A stretch of DNA of 6,765 nucleotides from an uncultured Burkholderiales bacterium. GTDB taxonomy: Bacteria > Pseudomonadota > Gammaproteobacteria > Burkholderiales > Burkholderiaceae_C. Shown piece by piece: positions 1-6,526 of this stretch. The notes beneath the pieces are model-generated. The model searched no databases, was not told where the DNA came from, and saw only the letters and a list, made by a program, of their open reading frames with translations. The DNA lies in NCBI GenBank assembly GCA_903856875.1, contig CAIODE010000518.1:1-6765 (forward strand), written 5' to 3'. Numbering within the stretch: position 1 is the first letter of the stretch; each line of letters starts with the position of its first letter. A program made the translations under genes and the position numbers.

Positions 1-123
1 CTTCATGCTCATCGGGCCATGACCAAGCCCTCGCACAGTAGGGTCAGTTTGGTAGAAGTCAAACTGAAGGCCAGCCTATGGGCGCATGCTTCGAATTCGC
101 CGGTCGTTAAGGCTGCGCCATGA
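1..123 (+). CDS. pilN: C-terminal end of a probable PilN-like pilus assembly protein (5' partial)
   Basis: An open frame runs from base 1 to a TGA at 121-123 and encodes the last 40 residues of a protein that starts before the window. The tail contains a short beta-strand-like stretch (VSLVEVKLKASLW, about residues 15-27 of the visible part) followed by a low-complexity end (ASNSPVVKAAP). PilN proteins end in a ferredoxin-like fold whose last strand looks like this, and pilN normally sits directly before pilO. The TGA overlaps the next start codon as ATGA, which points to translational coupling. The identity rests mainly on position, because 40 residues are too few for a motif-based call. Another pilus inner-membrane component is possible. 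Confidence 0.55.
   Translation, partial: LHAHRAMTKPSHSRVSLVEVKLKASLWAHASNSPVVKAAP
109..112 (+). promoter_or_regulatory. Ribosome binding site of the PilO-PilP gene
   Basis: AAGG lies 7 bases before the ATG at 120, inside the end of the upstream gene. It supports ATG 120 over the in-frame ATGs at 126 and 150. The same AAGG with 7-base spacing recurs before pilQ. Confidence 0.6.
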
Positions 124-1112
124 ACATGCATGAGCTCAAAAACCTGGGCATGCGCAAGTGTGTGTCGGTGCTTTCAATCACATGGCCTCAGGCTGCTTTT
201 CATTGGCGCAATGGCAGTTTGTTTCGCAGTGTCTGGGCCAGGGTTGGGCGTGCCATTTTTGTGGGTGGATTGTGCATGGTGTGCGTTTGGGAAGTCTGGC
301 AAACCATGGCCGCCGCAGGGTGGATTCAAACGCATCGCATGCAGTGGCAGCAGATGGAAAGGGCGCACGTGACTCAGCAGGCAGAGCAGGCATTGGAAAA
401 GGTAAAGTCCACTGCTATGTCCTTGGCCCATGCGCAAAAAATGGAAGCCTTGCTTGAACATCAATCCCAAGTGGATGAGCTGATTTTGGCTTGGCCAAAT
501 TCTGCATTTCGCATGCAGTTGATCCATCGATTGCAGCAATTGGCGCAAACAAAAAACTTGCACATCGTTCAAATGAAATTCACGCCTTTGCCCGATGAGC
601 AAGGCTTTGAAGTTGGCACTTTAGATTTCAGCCTCAAGGGTTCTCAATCGGCTACGTTTGCTTATTGGCAGTCACTGAACCAGTTGTTTCAAAATGGCAT
701 TTGGCCCAAGTTAACTTGGCGTTTGTTGCCAACGGGTGAGTACGCACTAGAGGGGCAAATCCATTTGTTGTGGGACGCCGATGACGCTTTCACAGACACT
801 GGCGTTGAACTCCAAGATGCAAGCCGAGTCATGGCAGAAAAAAAGGTGCTCAGTTTGGAGGCACGTGCCTTGCCAGACCATTCTGTCGCGCAAATGCGCC
901 TAGTCGGCGCTGTTCAATCTCTCACGGCATCCCATCAGACTTTGTTTTGGACGCTTGTTCAATCGGGTCAGCAGACCAGTGCGGTGAAACCCGGGCAATA
1001 CCTAGGCATTGAAAACCGACTTGTGCTTTCTTTGGATGCGCAGGGGCTTTGGTTGGGGGATGAATTCGGTCAGCCTTCAAGCTTGCTGGCTTGGGAAAAG
1101 GTGCTGCCATGA
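120..1112 (+). CDS. pilO: Type IV pilus inner-membrane protein, apparent PilO-PilP fusion
   Basis: This 330-residue protein should form the inner-membrane part of the alignment complex linking the pilus motor to the secretin. Seen in the sequence: a short basic cytoplasmic N-terminus (1-42), one membrane helix (about 43-65), a charged, Gln-rich probable coiled coil (about 70-120), a PilO-like periplasmic domain (about 127-218, with RMQLIHRLQQLAQ and a strand-rich part ending EGQIHLLW), a polar linker (219-245), and a last domain (246-330). The last domain resembles the PilP fold: an R-x-V-G strand near 260 (QMRLVGAV), then KPGQYLG near 290-296 and a closing strand. PilO alone is usually about 200-220 residues, so the extra domain accounts for the length. 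No separate pilP lies between this gene and pilQ. The fused domain has no lipobox cysteine of its own, whereas PilP is normally a lipoprotein. The start is ATG 120, in ATGA overlap with the preceding gene. PilO is fairly sure from context; the PilP assignment is inference from weak motifs. Confidence 0.72.
   Translation: MNMHELKNLGMRKCVSVLSITWPQAAFHWRNGSLFRSVWARVGRAIFVGGLCMVCVWEVWQTMAAAGWIQTHRMQWQQMERAHVTQQAEQALEKVKSTAMSLAHAQKMEALLEHQSQVDELILAWPNSAFRMQLIHRLQQLAQTKNLHIVQMKFTPLPDEQGFEVGTLDFSLKGSQSATFAYWQSLNQLFQNGIWPKLTWRLLPTGEYALEGQIHLLWDADDAFTDTGVELQDASRVMAEKKVLSLEARALPDHSVAQMRLVGAVQSLTASHQTLFWTLVQSGQQTSAVKPGQYLGIENRLVLSLDAQGLWLGDEFGQPSSLLAWEKVLP
855..1109 (+). other. PilP-like C-terminal domain within the PilO gene
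   Basis: Codons 246-330 encode the segment read as a PilP homology domain. In known pilus systems this domain sits in the periplasm and contacts the N0 domain of PilQ, whose gene starts directly afterwards. Supporting features are the order R-x-V-G strand, a hydrophobic/aromatic strand (TLFWTLVQ), G-x-Y-L-G, then alternating hydrophobic strands with a Gly-Asp turn. The similarity is in pattern rather than identity, so a divergent or different beta-domain is possible. Confidence 0.55.
1098..1101 (+). promoter_or_regulatory. Ribosome binding site of pilQ
   Basis: AAGG lies 7 bases upstream of ATG 1109. It decides the start against an upstream in-frame TTG at 1091, which would add six residues before the signal peptide and has no comparable site. 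Confidence 0.6.
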
Positions 1113-2482
1113 GCCGTCTGAAATATCCAAGGCTTCAAGCCATCAGGGTGGCCGCGTGGGTCTTGCTTCTAGGCTTGATGGCACCTCTTGGCGCCATGGA
1201 ATTGGCGCAAAAGATGAAGTGGCGATTTCAAAACATCGAGGTCAAGGCCTTGCTTCAATCGCTTGCCGAAATCGGCAACCAAAATTTGATTGTGGCAGAG
1301 GGCGTATTGGGGCCCGTCAGCCTGCACTTCCATGACATGACTTGGCGTGAAGCCTTGGAGGTCGTTGTGCAGTCGAAAAATTTGGTCGCCACAGAGCAAG
1401 CTGGCGTTTTATGGATTGCTCCTAAAAAGGAAGTGCCTGAAAATTTACAAGCATTGGCCATTCCTTTGAAATATGCCAAAGCCCTTGATGTGGTTCAGCG
1501 CTTGCAATTGGCAGGCAGTGGCGCTGCCAATTCGGGTCACCATTGGCTTAGCGCACGGGGTACGGTCATGGCTGAACCGCGAACCAATCAATTGTTCTTT
1601 TTGGACACACCGGTTTACTTAAAGCAACTCCAAGAAGTCATCAAACGGCTCGATGTGCCGGTCCGTCAAGTGATGATTGAAGCGCGCATTGTGGAGGCTG
1701 AAGAGCAGTTCGGTAAATCCTTGGGTGTGCGTTTGGGCGGCGCTTTTGCGGCCCCTTTTACGGCGCCCTTTGCTGCCAATGCCAAGCCTGTGAATTTGGC
1801 CATCAGTGGGCAAGCGCTGAGCAGCACGGGCGGTGTCCAACCTGGCTTTGTGTTGAATTTGCCAGCAGGTTCTGCCGGTCAAACCATTTATCCACCGCCA
1901 AGTTTTGCTATTTCGCTCTTCAACGCAGCAGCCAATCAATTTTTGAACCTTGAAATTTCGGCCCTCGAAGCCGACGGCAAAGGCAAAGTGGTGGCCAGTC
2001 CGAGGGTGGTCACAGCCGATCAAACCAAGGCCCTGATTGAACAAGGCACAGAGTTGCCCTATCAAGTGAGCAATGGCAATGGTGCTGCATCCGTGGCCTT
2101 TCGAAAGGCCAACTTGAAGTTGGAAGTCACGCCGCAAATTACGCCAGAAGGGGCCGTGGTCCTTGAATTGGACATTTCCAAAGACAGTGTGGGCCAGATC
2201 ACAGCAGCTGGCTATGCCATCAACACCAAGCACGTGAAAACGCAAGTTTTGGTGGACAACGGGGGAACGGTGGTGATTGGCGGTATTTTGGAGGCTGCCG
2301 ACAAGGACGATGTGGCTCAATTACCCGGGCTTGGCAGCCTGCCGGGGCTGGGTTGGCTGTTTAAAAACCAGCAATCAACGCAACGAAAAACTGAAATGTT
2401 GATTTTTGTGACGCCCAGAGTGCTGGCTGATAACCTAATCCCAGCGCCCTCGAATACACTTGGAGCCTCAATCCTTCCATGA
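1109..2482 (+). CDS. pilQ: Short PilQ/HofQ-type outer-membrane secretin
   Basis: This secretin should form the outer-membrane pore through which a type IV pilus or incoming DNA passes. The 457-residue protein has a signal peptide (basic start, hydrophobic 14-26, APLGA cleavage region near 25-30), an STN/N0 domain (about 36-104, SLHFHDMTWREALEVV), an N1-type domain (about 114-185, with PRTNQLFF at 157-164 and the VPVRQVMIEARIVEA lead-in at 183-197), and the secretin beta domain (to about 438). The beta domain carries VASPRVVTADQTKALIEQG (295-313) followed by TELPY. The family signature near the end runs from GGTVVIGGIL (385-394) to LPGLGWLF (411-418). It lacks the two N-terminal AMIN domains typical of PilQ of about 700 residues, and in length and order it matches E. 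coli HofQ and Haemophilus ComE. It overlaps the previous gene by ATGA. No separate pilotin gene is visible. Confidence 0.92.
   Translation: MSRLKYPRLQAIRVAAWVLLLGLMAPLGAMELAQKMKWRFQNIEVKALLQSLAEIGNQNLIVAEGVLGPVSLHFHDMTWREALEVVVQSKNLVATEQAGVLWIAPKKEVPENLQALAIPLKYAKALDVVQRLQLAGSGAANSGHHWLSARGTVMAEPRTNQLFFLDTPVYLKQLQEVIKRLDVPVRQVMIEARIVEAEEQFGKSLGVRLGGAFAAPFTAPFAANAKPVNLAISGQALSSTGGVQPGFVLNLPAGSAGQTIYPPPSFAISLFNAAANQFLNLEISALEADGKGKVVASPRVVTADQTKALIEQGTELPYQVSNGNGAASVAFRKANLKLEVTPQITPEGAVVLELDISKDSVGQITAAGYAINTKHVKTQVLVDNGGTVVIGGILEAADKDDVAQLPGLGSLPGLGWLFKNQQSTQRKTEMLIFVTPRVLADNLIPAPSNTLGASILP
1113..1122 (+). other. Exact match to the Neisseria 10-base DNA uptake sequence core
   Basis: GCCGTCTGAA occurs once, in codons 2-5 of pilQ (Ser-Arg-Leu-Lys). 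It is preceded by GA rather than the AT of the extended neisserial 12-mer. I saw no second copy on either strand. It is probably chance, and is recorded because it lies in the gene of a DNA-uptake pore. Confidence 0.3.
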
Positions 2483-2492
2483 ATTTCTACGA

Positions 2493-3041
2493 GTGCTCAT
2501 TATTTTTGTTGGCCTCCCAGGATCTGGCAAAACGACCATCGGCAGACAGATGGGGCGTCGACTCGGCTTGCCTTTTTTGGATTCAGACAGTGTCATCGAG
2601 CAGCGTTTAGGTTGTACGATTCGAGAATTTTTTGAGCGCGAAGGTGAAGAGCGTTTTCGGGACATTGAGCAAAACGTCCTCGACGATTTAAGCAAGTACC
2701 ACCATGGTGTGCTGTCTACTGGTGGAGGTTCAGTGCTTCGACCCCTCAATCGGCAAAATTTGTACGCGCGTGGCAAGGTGGTTTATTTGCGATCAACACC
2801 AGAAGAAGTTTTCAGAAGACTGAAGCACAATATGCAAAGACCGCTTCTGCAAGTCAATGATCCTCAAGAAAAGTTGAGAGCTTTGTTCAATGTACGCGAC
2901 CCTCTTTATCGCGAGACAGCGCATTTTGTTTTTGAAACAGGACGACCCAGTATCAACAGATTGCTCAACACCATCATTGCAGAATTAGACCTTGATGGTT
3001 TTGACACGCATGCTGCAAACCCACACCCGAGCCGAACATGA
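2493..3041 (+). CDS. aroK: Shikimate kinase
   Basis: Phosphorylates shikimate to shikimate 3-phosphate with ATP, the fifth step towards chorismate, in the cytoplasm. Numbered from GTG 2493 (182 residues; E. coli AroK has 173), it shows the P-loop GLPGSGKT (7-14), the shikimate-binding DSD (30-32), R56 in the FRD motif, the glycine triplet GGG (77-79), the lid arginine R116 in QRPLL, and the RDPLYRE motif (135-141). All catalytic elements are present. The start is uncertain: GTG 2493 places the P-loop at the usual distance and leaves 10 bases after pilQ, but has no clear ribosome binding site. TTG 2460 would add 11 residues and overlap pilQ. An ATG at 2479 overlaps the pilQ stop but is out of frame. 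The gene is lower in GC (about 47% by hand count) and uses AGA for 6 of 21 arginines, unlike its neighbours. It overlaps aroB by ATGA. Confidence 0.93.
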   Translation: MLIIFVGLPGSGKTTIGRQMGRRLGLPFLDSDSVIEQRLGCTIREFFEREGEERFRDIEQNVLDDLSKYHHGVLSTGGGSVLRPLNRQNLYARGKVVYLRSTPEEVFRRLKHNMQRPLLQVNDPQEKLRALFNVRDPLYRETAHFVFETGRPSINRLLNTIIAELDLDGFDTHAANPHPSRT

Positions 3042-4150
3042 CCGCATTGAACACACCCACCGAAACGGTTCGAATTGATTTGGCCGATAGAAGCTACGAC
3101 ATTCTGATCGGTGAAAATTTATTAGAACAAGCAGGCACCTACGGCCAATTGCCCAAAGCTGCAGCCGCCATGATTGTGACCAACACCACGGTCTCACCGC
3201 TTTACGAAGCTGCCTTGCGCCACGCACTGTCGGGCCATTACAAACTGATTCACAGTGTTCAGTTGCCGGATGGCGAGGCGCACAAAGATTGGGTGACCTT
3301 GAACCTTATTTTTGACAAATTGCTGGGTTTAGCGTGCGATCGCAAAACAGTTTTGTTTGCATTGGGCGGCGGTGTCGTTGGCGACATGGCGGGCTTTGCT
3401 GCTGCCAGCTTTATGCGGGGTGTACCCTTTGTTCAAGTCCCCACGACCTTGTTGGCACAAGTCGATTCTTCGGTGGGTGGAAAGACGGCCATCAATCATC
3501 CGATGGGCAAGAACATGATTGGTGCGTTTTACCAACCACAACGGGTGGTGTGCGATTTGGGAGTTTTAAAAACTTTGCCAGCGCGCGAGCTTAGCGCTGG
3601 CCTGGCAGAAATCATCAAATACGGCCCCATCGCTGACATGGCTTTTTTTGATTGGATTGATGCCAATATGCTGGCCCTGAAAGCTTGTGACACACATGCC
3701 ATGGCGCATGCTGTGAAGCGCAGTTGTGAAATAAAAGCTTTCGTTGTGGGGCAAGATGAGCGCGAGTCAGGTTTGCGGGCCATCTTGAATTTTGGCCACA
3801 CGTTTGGCCACGCCATTGAGGCGGGCTTGGGCTATGGTGAATGGCTGCATGGCGAGGCAGTGGGCTGCGGCATGGTCATGGCCGCCAACTTGTCTGCTGA
3901 CATGGGCTTGATCGATGCTGCTTTTGTCAAGCGTTTGACAGACCTTATAGCGCGGGCTGGTTTGCCGATCAAAGGCCCTGTGCTTGATGCGAAAGACAAT
4001 GCAGGTCACTACATGGCACTCATGCTGCATGATAAAAAATCAGTGGCTGGCGACATTCAATTTATTTTGATAGATGGCCCAGGCAAGGCCCGTGTCAGCG
4101 CTGCACCACAAGTCATGGTACGTGCTGTGATAGACCGTTGCTGTGCTTGA
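3038..4150 (+). CDS. aroB: 3-dehydroquinate synthase
   Basis: Converts DAHP to 3-dehydroquinate, the second shikimate step, using NAD+ and a divalent metal in the cytoplasm. The 370-residue length is typical. Visible motifs are the NAD-binding GGGVVGD (110-116), the substrate-binding [11 protein letters not shown] (143-153), [18 protein letters not shown] (190-196), [11 protein letters not shown] (251-261) and [11 protein letters not shown] (269-279). By family knowledge the metal ligands should be E191, H254 and H271; all are present. The ATG overlaps the aroK stop as ATGA without a strong ribosome binding site, so its translation probably depends on ribosomes finishing aroK. Pairing of aroK and aroB is common in proteobacteria. 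Confidence 0.97.
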   Translation: MTALNTPTETVRIDLADRSYDILIGENLLEQAGTYGQLPKAAAAMIVTNTTVSPLYEAALRHALSGHYKLIHSVQLPDGEAHKDWVTLNLIFDKLLGLACDRKTVLFALGGGVVGDMAGFAAASFMRGVPFVQVPTTLLAQVDSSVGGKTAINHPMGKNMIGAFYQPQRVVCDLGVLKTLPARELSAGLAEIIKYGPIADMAFFDWIDANMLALKACDTHAMAHAVKRSCEIKAFVVGQDERESGLRAILNFGHTFGHAIEAGLGYGEWLHGEAVGCGMVMAANLSADMGLIDAAFVKRLTDLIARAGLPIKGPVLDAKDNAGHYMALMLHDKKSVAGDIQFILIDGPGKARVSAAPQVMVRAVIDRCCA

Positions 4151-5282
4151 AATTTACGCATGCTTTGCTGAAAATTCGCGCGGCAGGCGACATGCCGAAG
4201 TGCCAGCCCCAACGCGCAATGACTTCCAACGCGATCGAGACCGCATTGTTCACTCAACGGCATTTCGGCGACTGGTCTATAAAACACAGGTCTTTTTGAA
4301 CCACGAAGGTGATTTATTTCGAACTCGATTGACGCACTCATTGGAGGTGGCGCAACTAGGACGTTCCATTGCACGAGCTTTGAGCCTGAATGAAGATTTG
4401 GTCGAAGCAGTGGCCTTGGCGCATGACTTGGGTCACACGCCATTTGGCCATGCAGGCCAAGACACCTTGAATGAATGCATGCAAAACTTTGGTGGCTTCG
4501 AGCACAACTTGCAAAGCCTGCGCGTGGTTGACCAATTGGAAGAACGCTATCCAGATTTTGATGGCTTGAACCTCACCTTTGAAACGCGTGAGGGCATCTT
4601 GAAACATTGCGCCAGACGCAATGCGCTTTTGATTGAGGCCCAAGAACCTGGCGGTGTGGCCAAACGATTTTTAGATGGCACTCAGCCCAGTTTGGAAGCC
4701 CAACTCTGTAACTTGGCCGATGCCATCGCCTACAACGCACATGACATTGACGATGGGGTGCGCTCTGGTTTGCTGACCATGTCGCAAATGGCCGAAGTGC
4801 CATTGTTTGAGCACTACAAAATTTTGACACTTCAGCAACACCCAAGTTTGGAAGACGCTTCCAAATCTAGACGCTTGTTGTACGAAACCATTCGCCGCAT
4901 GCTCAGCGACCAGGTCTACGATGTCATTGACACCACGCGTGCCAATTTGCTCAAGCAAACGCCGCACAATGCAGACCAGGCAAGGCTTGCAGGGCCATTG
5001 GTGGCGTTTGGTGAAGCCATGGCGGAACAAGTTCAAGCCATGAAATCATTCTTGTTCAAGCATTTGTATCGGCATCCTCAAGTGATGGAGACCACCACCC
5101 AAGCCCAAACGGTGGTGCGCGAGTTGTTTGATGCTTACCTCAGCAGCCCTCAAGAAATGTCTTTTGATTTTGCTGCGCGCAAAGAGACGCCTCGCGCAGT
5201 GGCCGACTACATTGCAGGCATGACCGATCGCTTTGCCGCGCGCGAGCACGAACGCTTAACGGGGCGTCGATTGTTAGCATGA
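4143..5282 (+). CDS. dgt: Deoxyguanosinetriphosphate triphosphohydrolase-like HD-domain protein
   Basis: A predicted dNTP triphosphohydrolase that would cleave dGTP or related dNTPs to the nucleoside and triphosphate, affecting nucleotide pools. The 379 residues match the shorter dgt-like subfamily (E. coli Dgt is about 505). The N-terminal block includes SRGRRH, the [15 protein letters not shown] motif and [20 protein letters not shown]. The HD metal site is H65, H94-D95 (in [11 protein letters not shown]) and probably D193 ([15 protein letters not shown]). The start is GTG 4143: an in-frame TAG at 4131-4133 rules out anything further upstream, and the conserved N-terminus begins within about 10 residues. 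It overlaps aroB by 8 bases. No strong ribosome binding site is seen, so coupling to aroB is likely. The substrate preference cannot be told from the sequence. Confidence 0.94.
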   Translation: MLEIYACFAENSRGRRHAEVPAPTRNDFQRDRDRIVHSTAFRRLVYKTQVFLNHEGDLFRTRLTHSLEVAQLGRSIARALSLNEDLVEAVALAHDLGHTPFGHAGQDTLNECMQNFGGFEHNLQSLRVVDQLEERYPDFDGLNLTFETREGILKHCARRNALLIEAQEPGGVAKRFLDGTQPSLEAQLCNLADAIAYNAHDIDDGVRSGLLTMSQMAEVPLFEHYKILTLQQHPSLEDASKSRRLLYETIRRMLSDQVYDVIDTTRANLLKQTPHNADQARLAGPLVAFGEAMAEQVQAMKSFLFKHLYRHPQVMETTTQAQTVVRELFDAYLSSPQEMSFDFAARKETPRAVADYIAGMTDRFAAREHERLTGRRLLA

Positions 5283-6526
5283 CAAGTTCTTTAGTTGTCC
5301 CTGGGCGGCCGTTGTCTTTAGGGGCTGCCTATTGCGTGATATTTTCTGGCGTTGTGGCTGCATTGCAAATTGGAAAACTGCCGCCTGCTTTGCCAGAGTT
5401 GAGTCAAGCCTTGGGACTGAGTTTGATGCAAGCAGGCTTCTTGTTGTCTTTGGTGCAGCTGGCGGGCATGAGCTTGGCCCTTGCTGTGGGCTTGTCTGCC
5501 GATGGCTTCGGCCTCAAGCGCAGCATGTTGTCGGGTTTGGTCATCTTGGGTGTGGCCAGTGCCATGGGCGCCACTTCAGAAAGTGTCACGTCCCTCATGG
5601 TGTGGCGGGCCGTTGAAGGGTTTGGATTTTTAGGGGTCACTTTGCCTGCACCCGGACTCATTCGCAAGTTGGTCAGCGAACACCATTTGAGAAAATTATT
5701 GGGCTACTGGGGTGCTTACATGCCAGCCGGCACAGCCATGACCTTGTTGGCAGGTCCTTTCTGGTTGCCTGAGTTTGGATGGCGCACTTGGTGGCTTTTG
5801 TTTGCTGTCTTGTCGTGGGCCATGGCTTTTGTATTGTGGCGTGTGGTACCTGCAGAAGTTTTAAATTCGTCTGGTGTTGAGCCCACACAAGCCTCGTCCC
5901 TTCAATCAGTGGCCTGGACGCAAAGATTGCGTGAAACGCTTTCAGCGCCCGGCCCTTGGTGGGTTGCGCTTTGCTTTGCCATGTATTCTGGCCAATGGTT
6001 GGCTGTCGTGGGTTTCTTGCCTTCCATCTACACCCAGTCCGGTTTGATGGGTGCCACTTTGGGTTGGTTGACCGCATTGGCTGCAGCCGTCAACATGTTG
6101 GGCAACATGGCTTCTGGGCGCTTGTTGCAAAGAGGCTTTCATCCCAGTGCGTTGTTGGCCATGGGATTTTTAGCTATGGGTATGGGCGCTTTGTTGGCGT
6201 TTGCAGAGCTCACTCAAAACTGGCCATTGCTGCGCTATGCAGGGGTGCTCTTATTTTCAGCATGCGGTGGTTTGGTGCCTGGCACTTTATTTTCTTTGGC
6301 AGTTCGCTTGGCGCCGCATGAACGCAATGTGTCTACCACCGTGGGTTGGATGCAGCAAGGCTCTGCAGCAGGGCAGTTTGCGGGGCCGCCTTTGGTGGCT
6401 TGGCTTGCGTCGCAAGTCGGTGGTTGGCAATGGACTTGGTTGGCGACGGGTTTGTGTTGTGTTCTAGGCGGTGTGTTGTCCCTGTTGATTGCGCGAACTT
6501 TGAGTCAACAAGGAGTGGTTTCATGA
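5279..6526 (+). CDS. Major facilitator superfamily transporter, substrate unknown
   Basis: A 415-residue inner-membrane protein with about 12 hydrophobic helices (roughly 15-33, 50-72, 83-100, 104-125, 140-163, 170-190, then after a hydrophilic loop at 191-224 another six from about 225 to 405). The loop between helices 2 and 3 carries the superfamily signature as GLSADGFGLKR (71-81, compare G-x-x-x-D-x-x-G-x-K/R-R). There is a Gly/Pro-rich stretch in helix 5 and GSAAGQFAGPPLVAWL in helix 11. The 6+6 arrangement with a central loop is standard for a proton-coupled single-polypeptide carrier. It resembles the CynX/NimT-like or general drug/metabolite branches, but no motif fixes a substrate. 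The ATG overlaps the dgt stop as ATGA with only a distant G-run (5261-5264) upstream. It also overlaps the DUF1415 gene. Confidence 0.9.
   Translation: MTSSLVVPGRPLSLGAAYCVIFSGVVAALQIGKLPPALPELSQALGLSLMQAGFLLSLVQLAGMSLALAVGLSADGFGLKRSMLSGLVILGVASAMGATSESVTSLMVWRAVEGFGFLGVTLPAPGLIRKLVSEHHLRKLLGYWGAYMPAGTAMTLLAGPFWLPEFGWRTWWLLFAVLSWAMAFVLWRVVPAEVLNSSGVEPTQASSLQSVAWTQRLRETLSAPGPWWVALCFAMYSGQWLAVVGFLPSIYTQSGLMGATLGWLTALAAAVNMLGNMASGRLLQRGFHPSALLAMGFLAMGMGALLAFAELTQNWPLLRYAGVLLFSACGGLVPGTLFSLAVRLAPHERNVSTTVGWMQQGSAAGQFAGPPLVAWLASQVGGWQWTWLATGLCCVLGGVLSLLIARTLSQQGVVS
6510..6515 (+). promoter_or_regulatory. Strong ribosome binding site of the DUF1415 gene
   Basis: AAGGAG stands 7 bases before ATG 6523, inside the last codons of the transporter gene. 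It is the best Shine-Dalgarno match at any junction in the window, so this gene may be translated well independently of coupling. Confidence 0.75.

Noticed and set aside
174..602. Minus-strand frame of 142 codons opposite the PilO gene
   Set aside because: It is a shadow of a coding strand that explains the region better; low-complexity Leu/His/Pro composition, no motif.
1091..1108. TTG at 1091 as the pilQ start
   Set aside because: ATG 1109 has an AAGG at 7 bases, makes the ATGA overlap seen elsewhere, and gives a clean signal peptide.
1009..1335. Plus-strand frame of 108 codons across the PilO/PilQ junction
   Set aside because: It is out of frame with both well-supported genes and has no motif or ribosome binding site.
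1619..2320. Long open frame on the minus strand (233 codons) opposite pilQ
   Set aside because: It is fully antisense to conserved secretin domains, its translation is rich in Cys and His with no recognisable fold, and no ribosome binding site or context supports it.
2479..2610. Small frame from the ATG at the pilQ stop, 43 codons
   Set aside because: It lies inside the aroK coding region in another frame, and its translation has no recognisable features. It is useful only as a hint about the aroK start.
3577..3601. Perfect 8-base inverted repeat (GCCAGCGC / GCGCTGGC) with a 9-base loop
   Set aside because: It sits within the conserved aroB coding stretch before AEIIKYG, has no T-run after it, and is explained by Ala/Arg/Gly codons. 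It is not a terminator.
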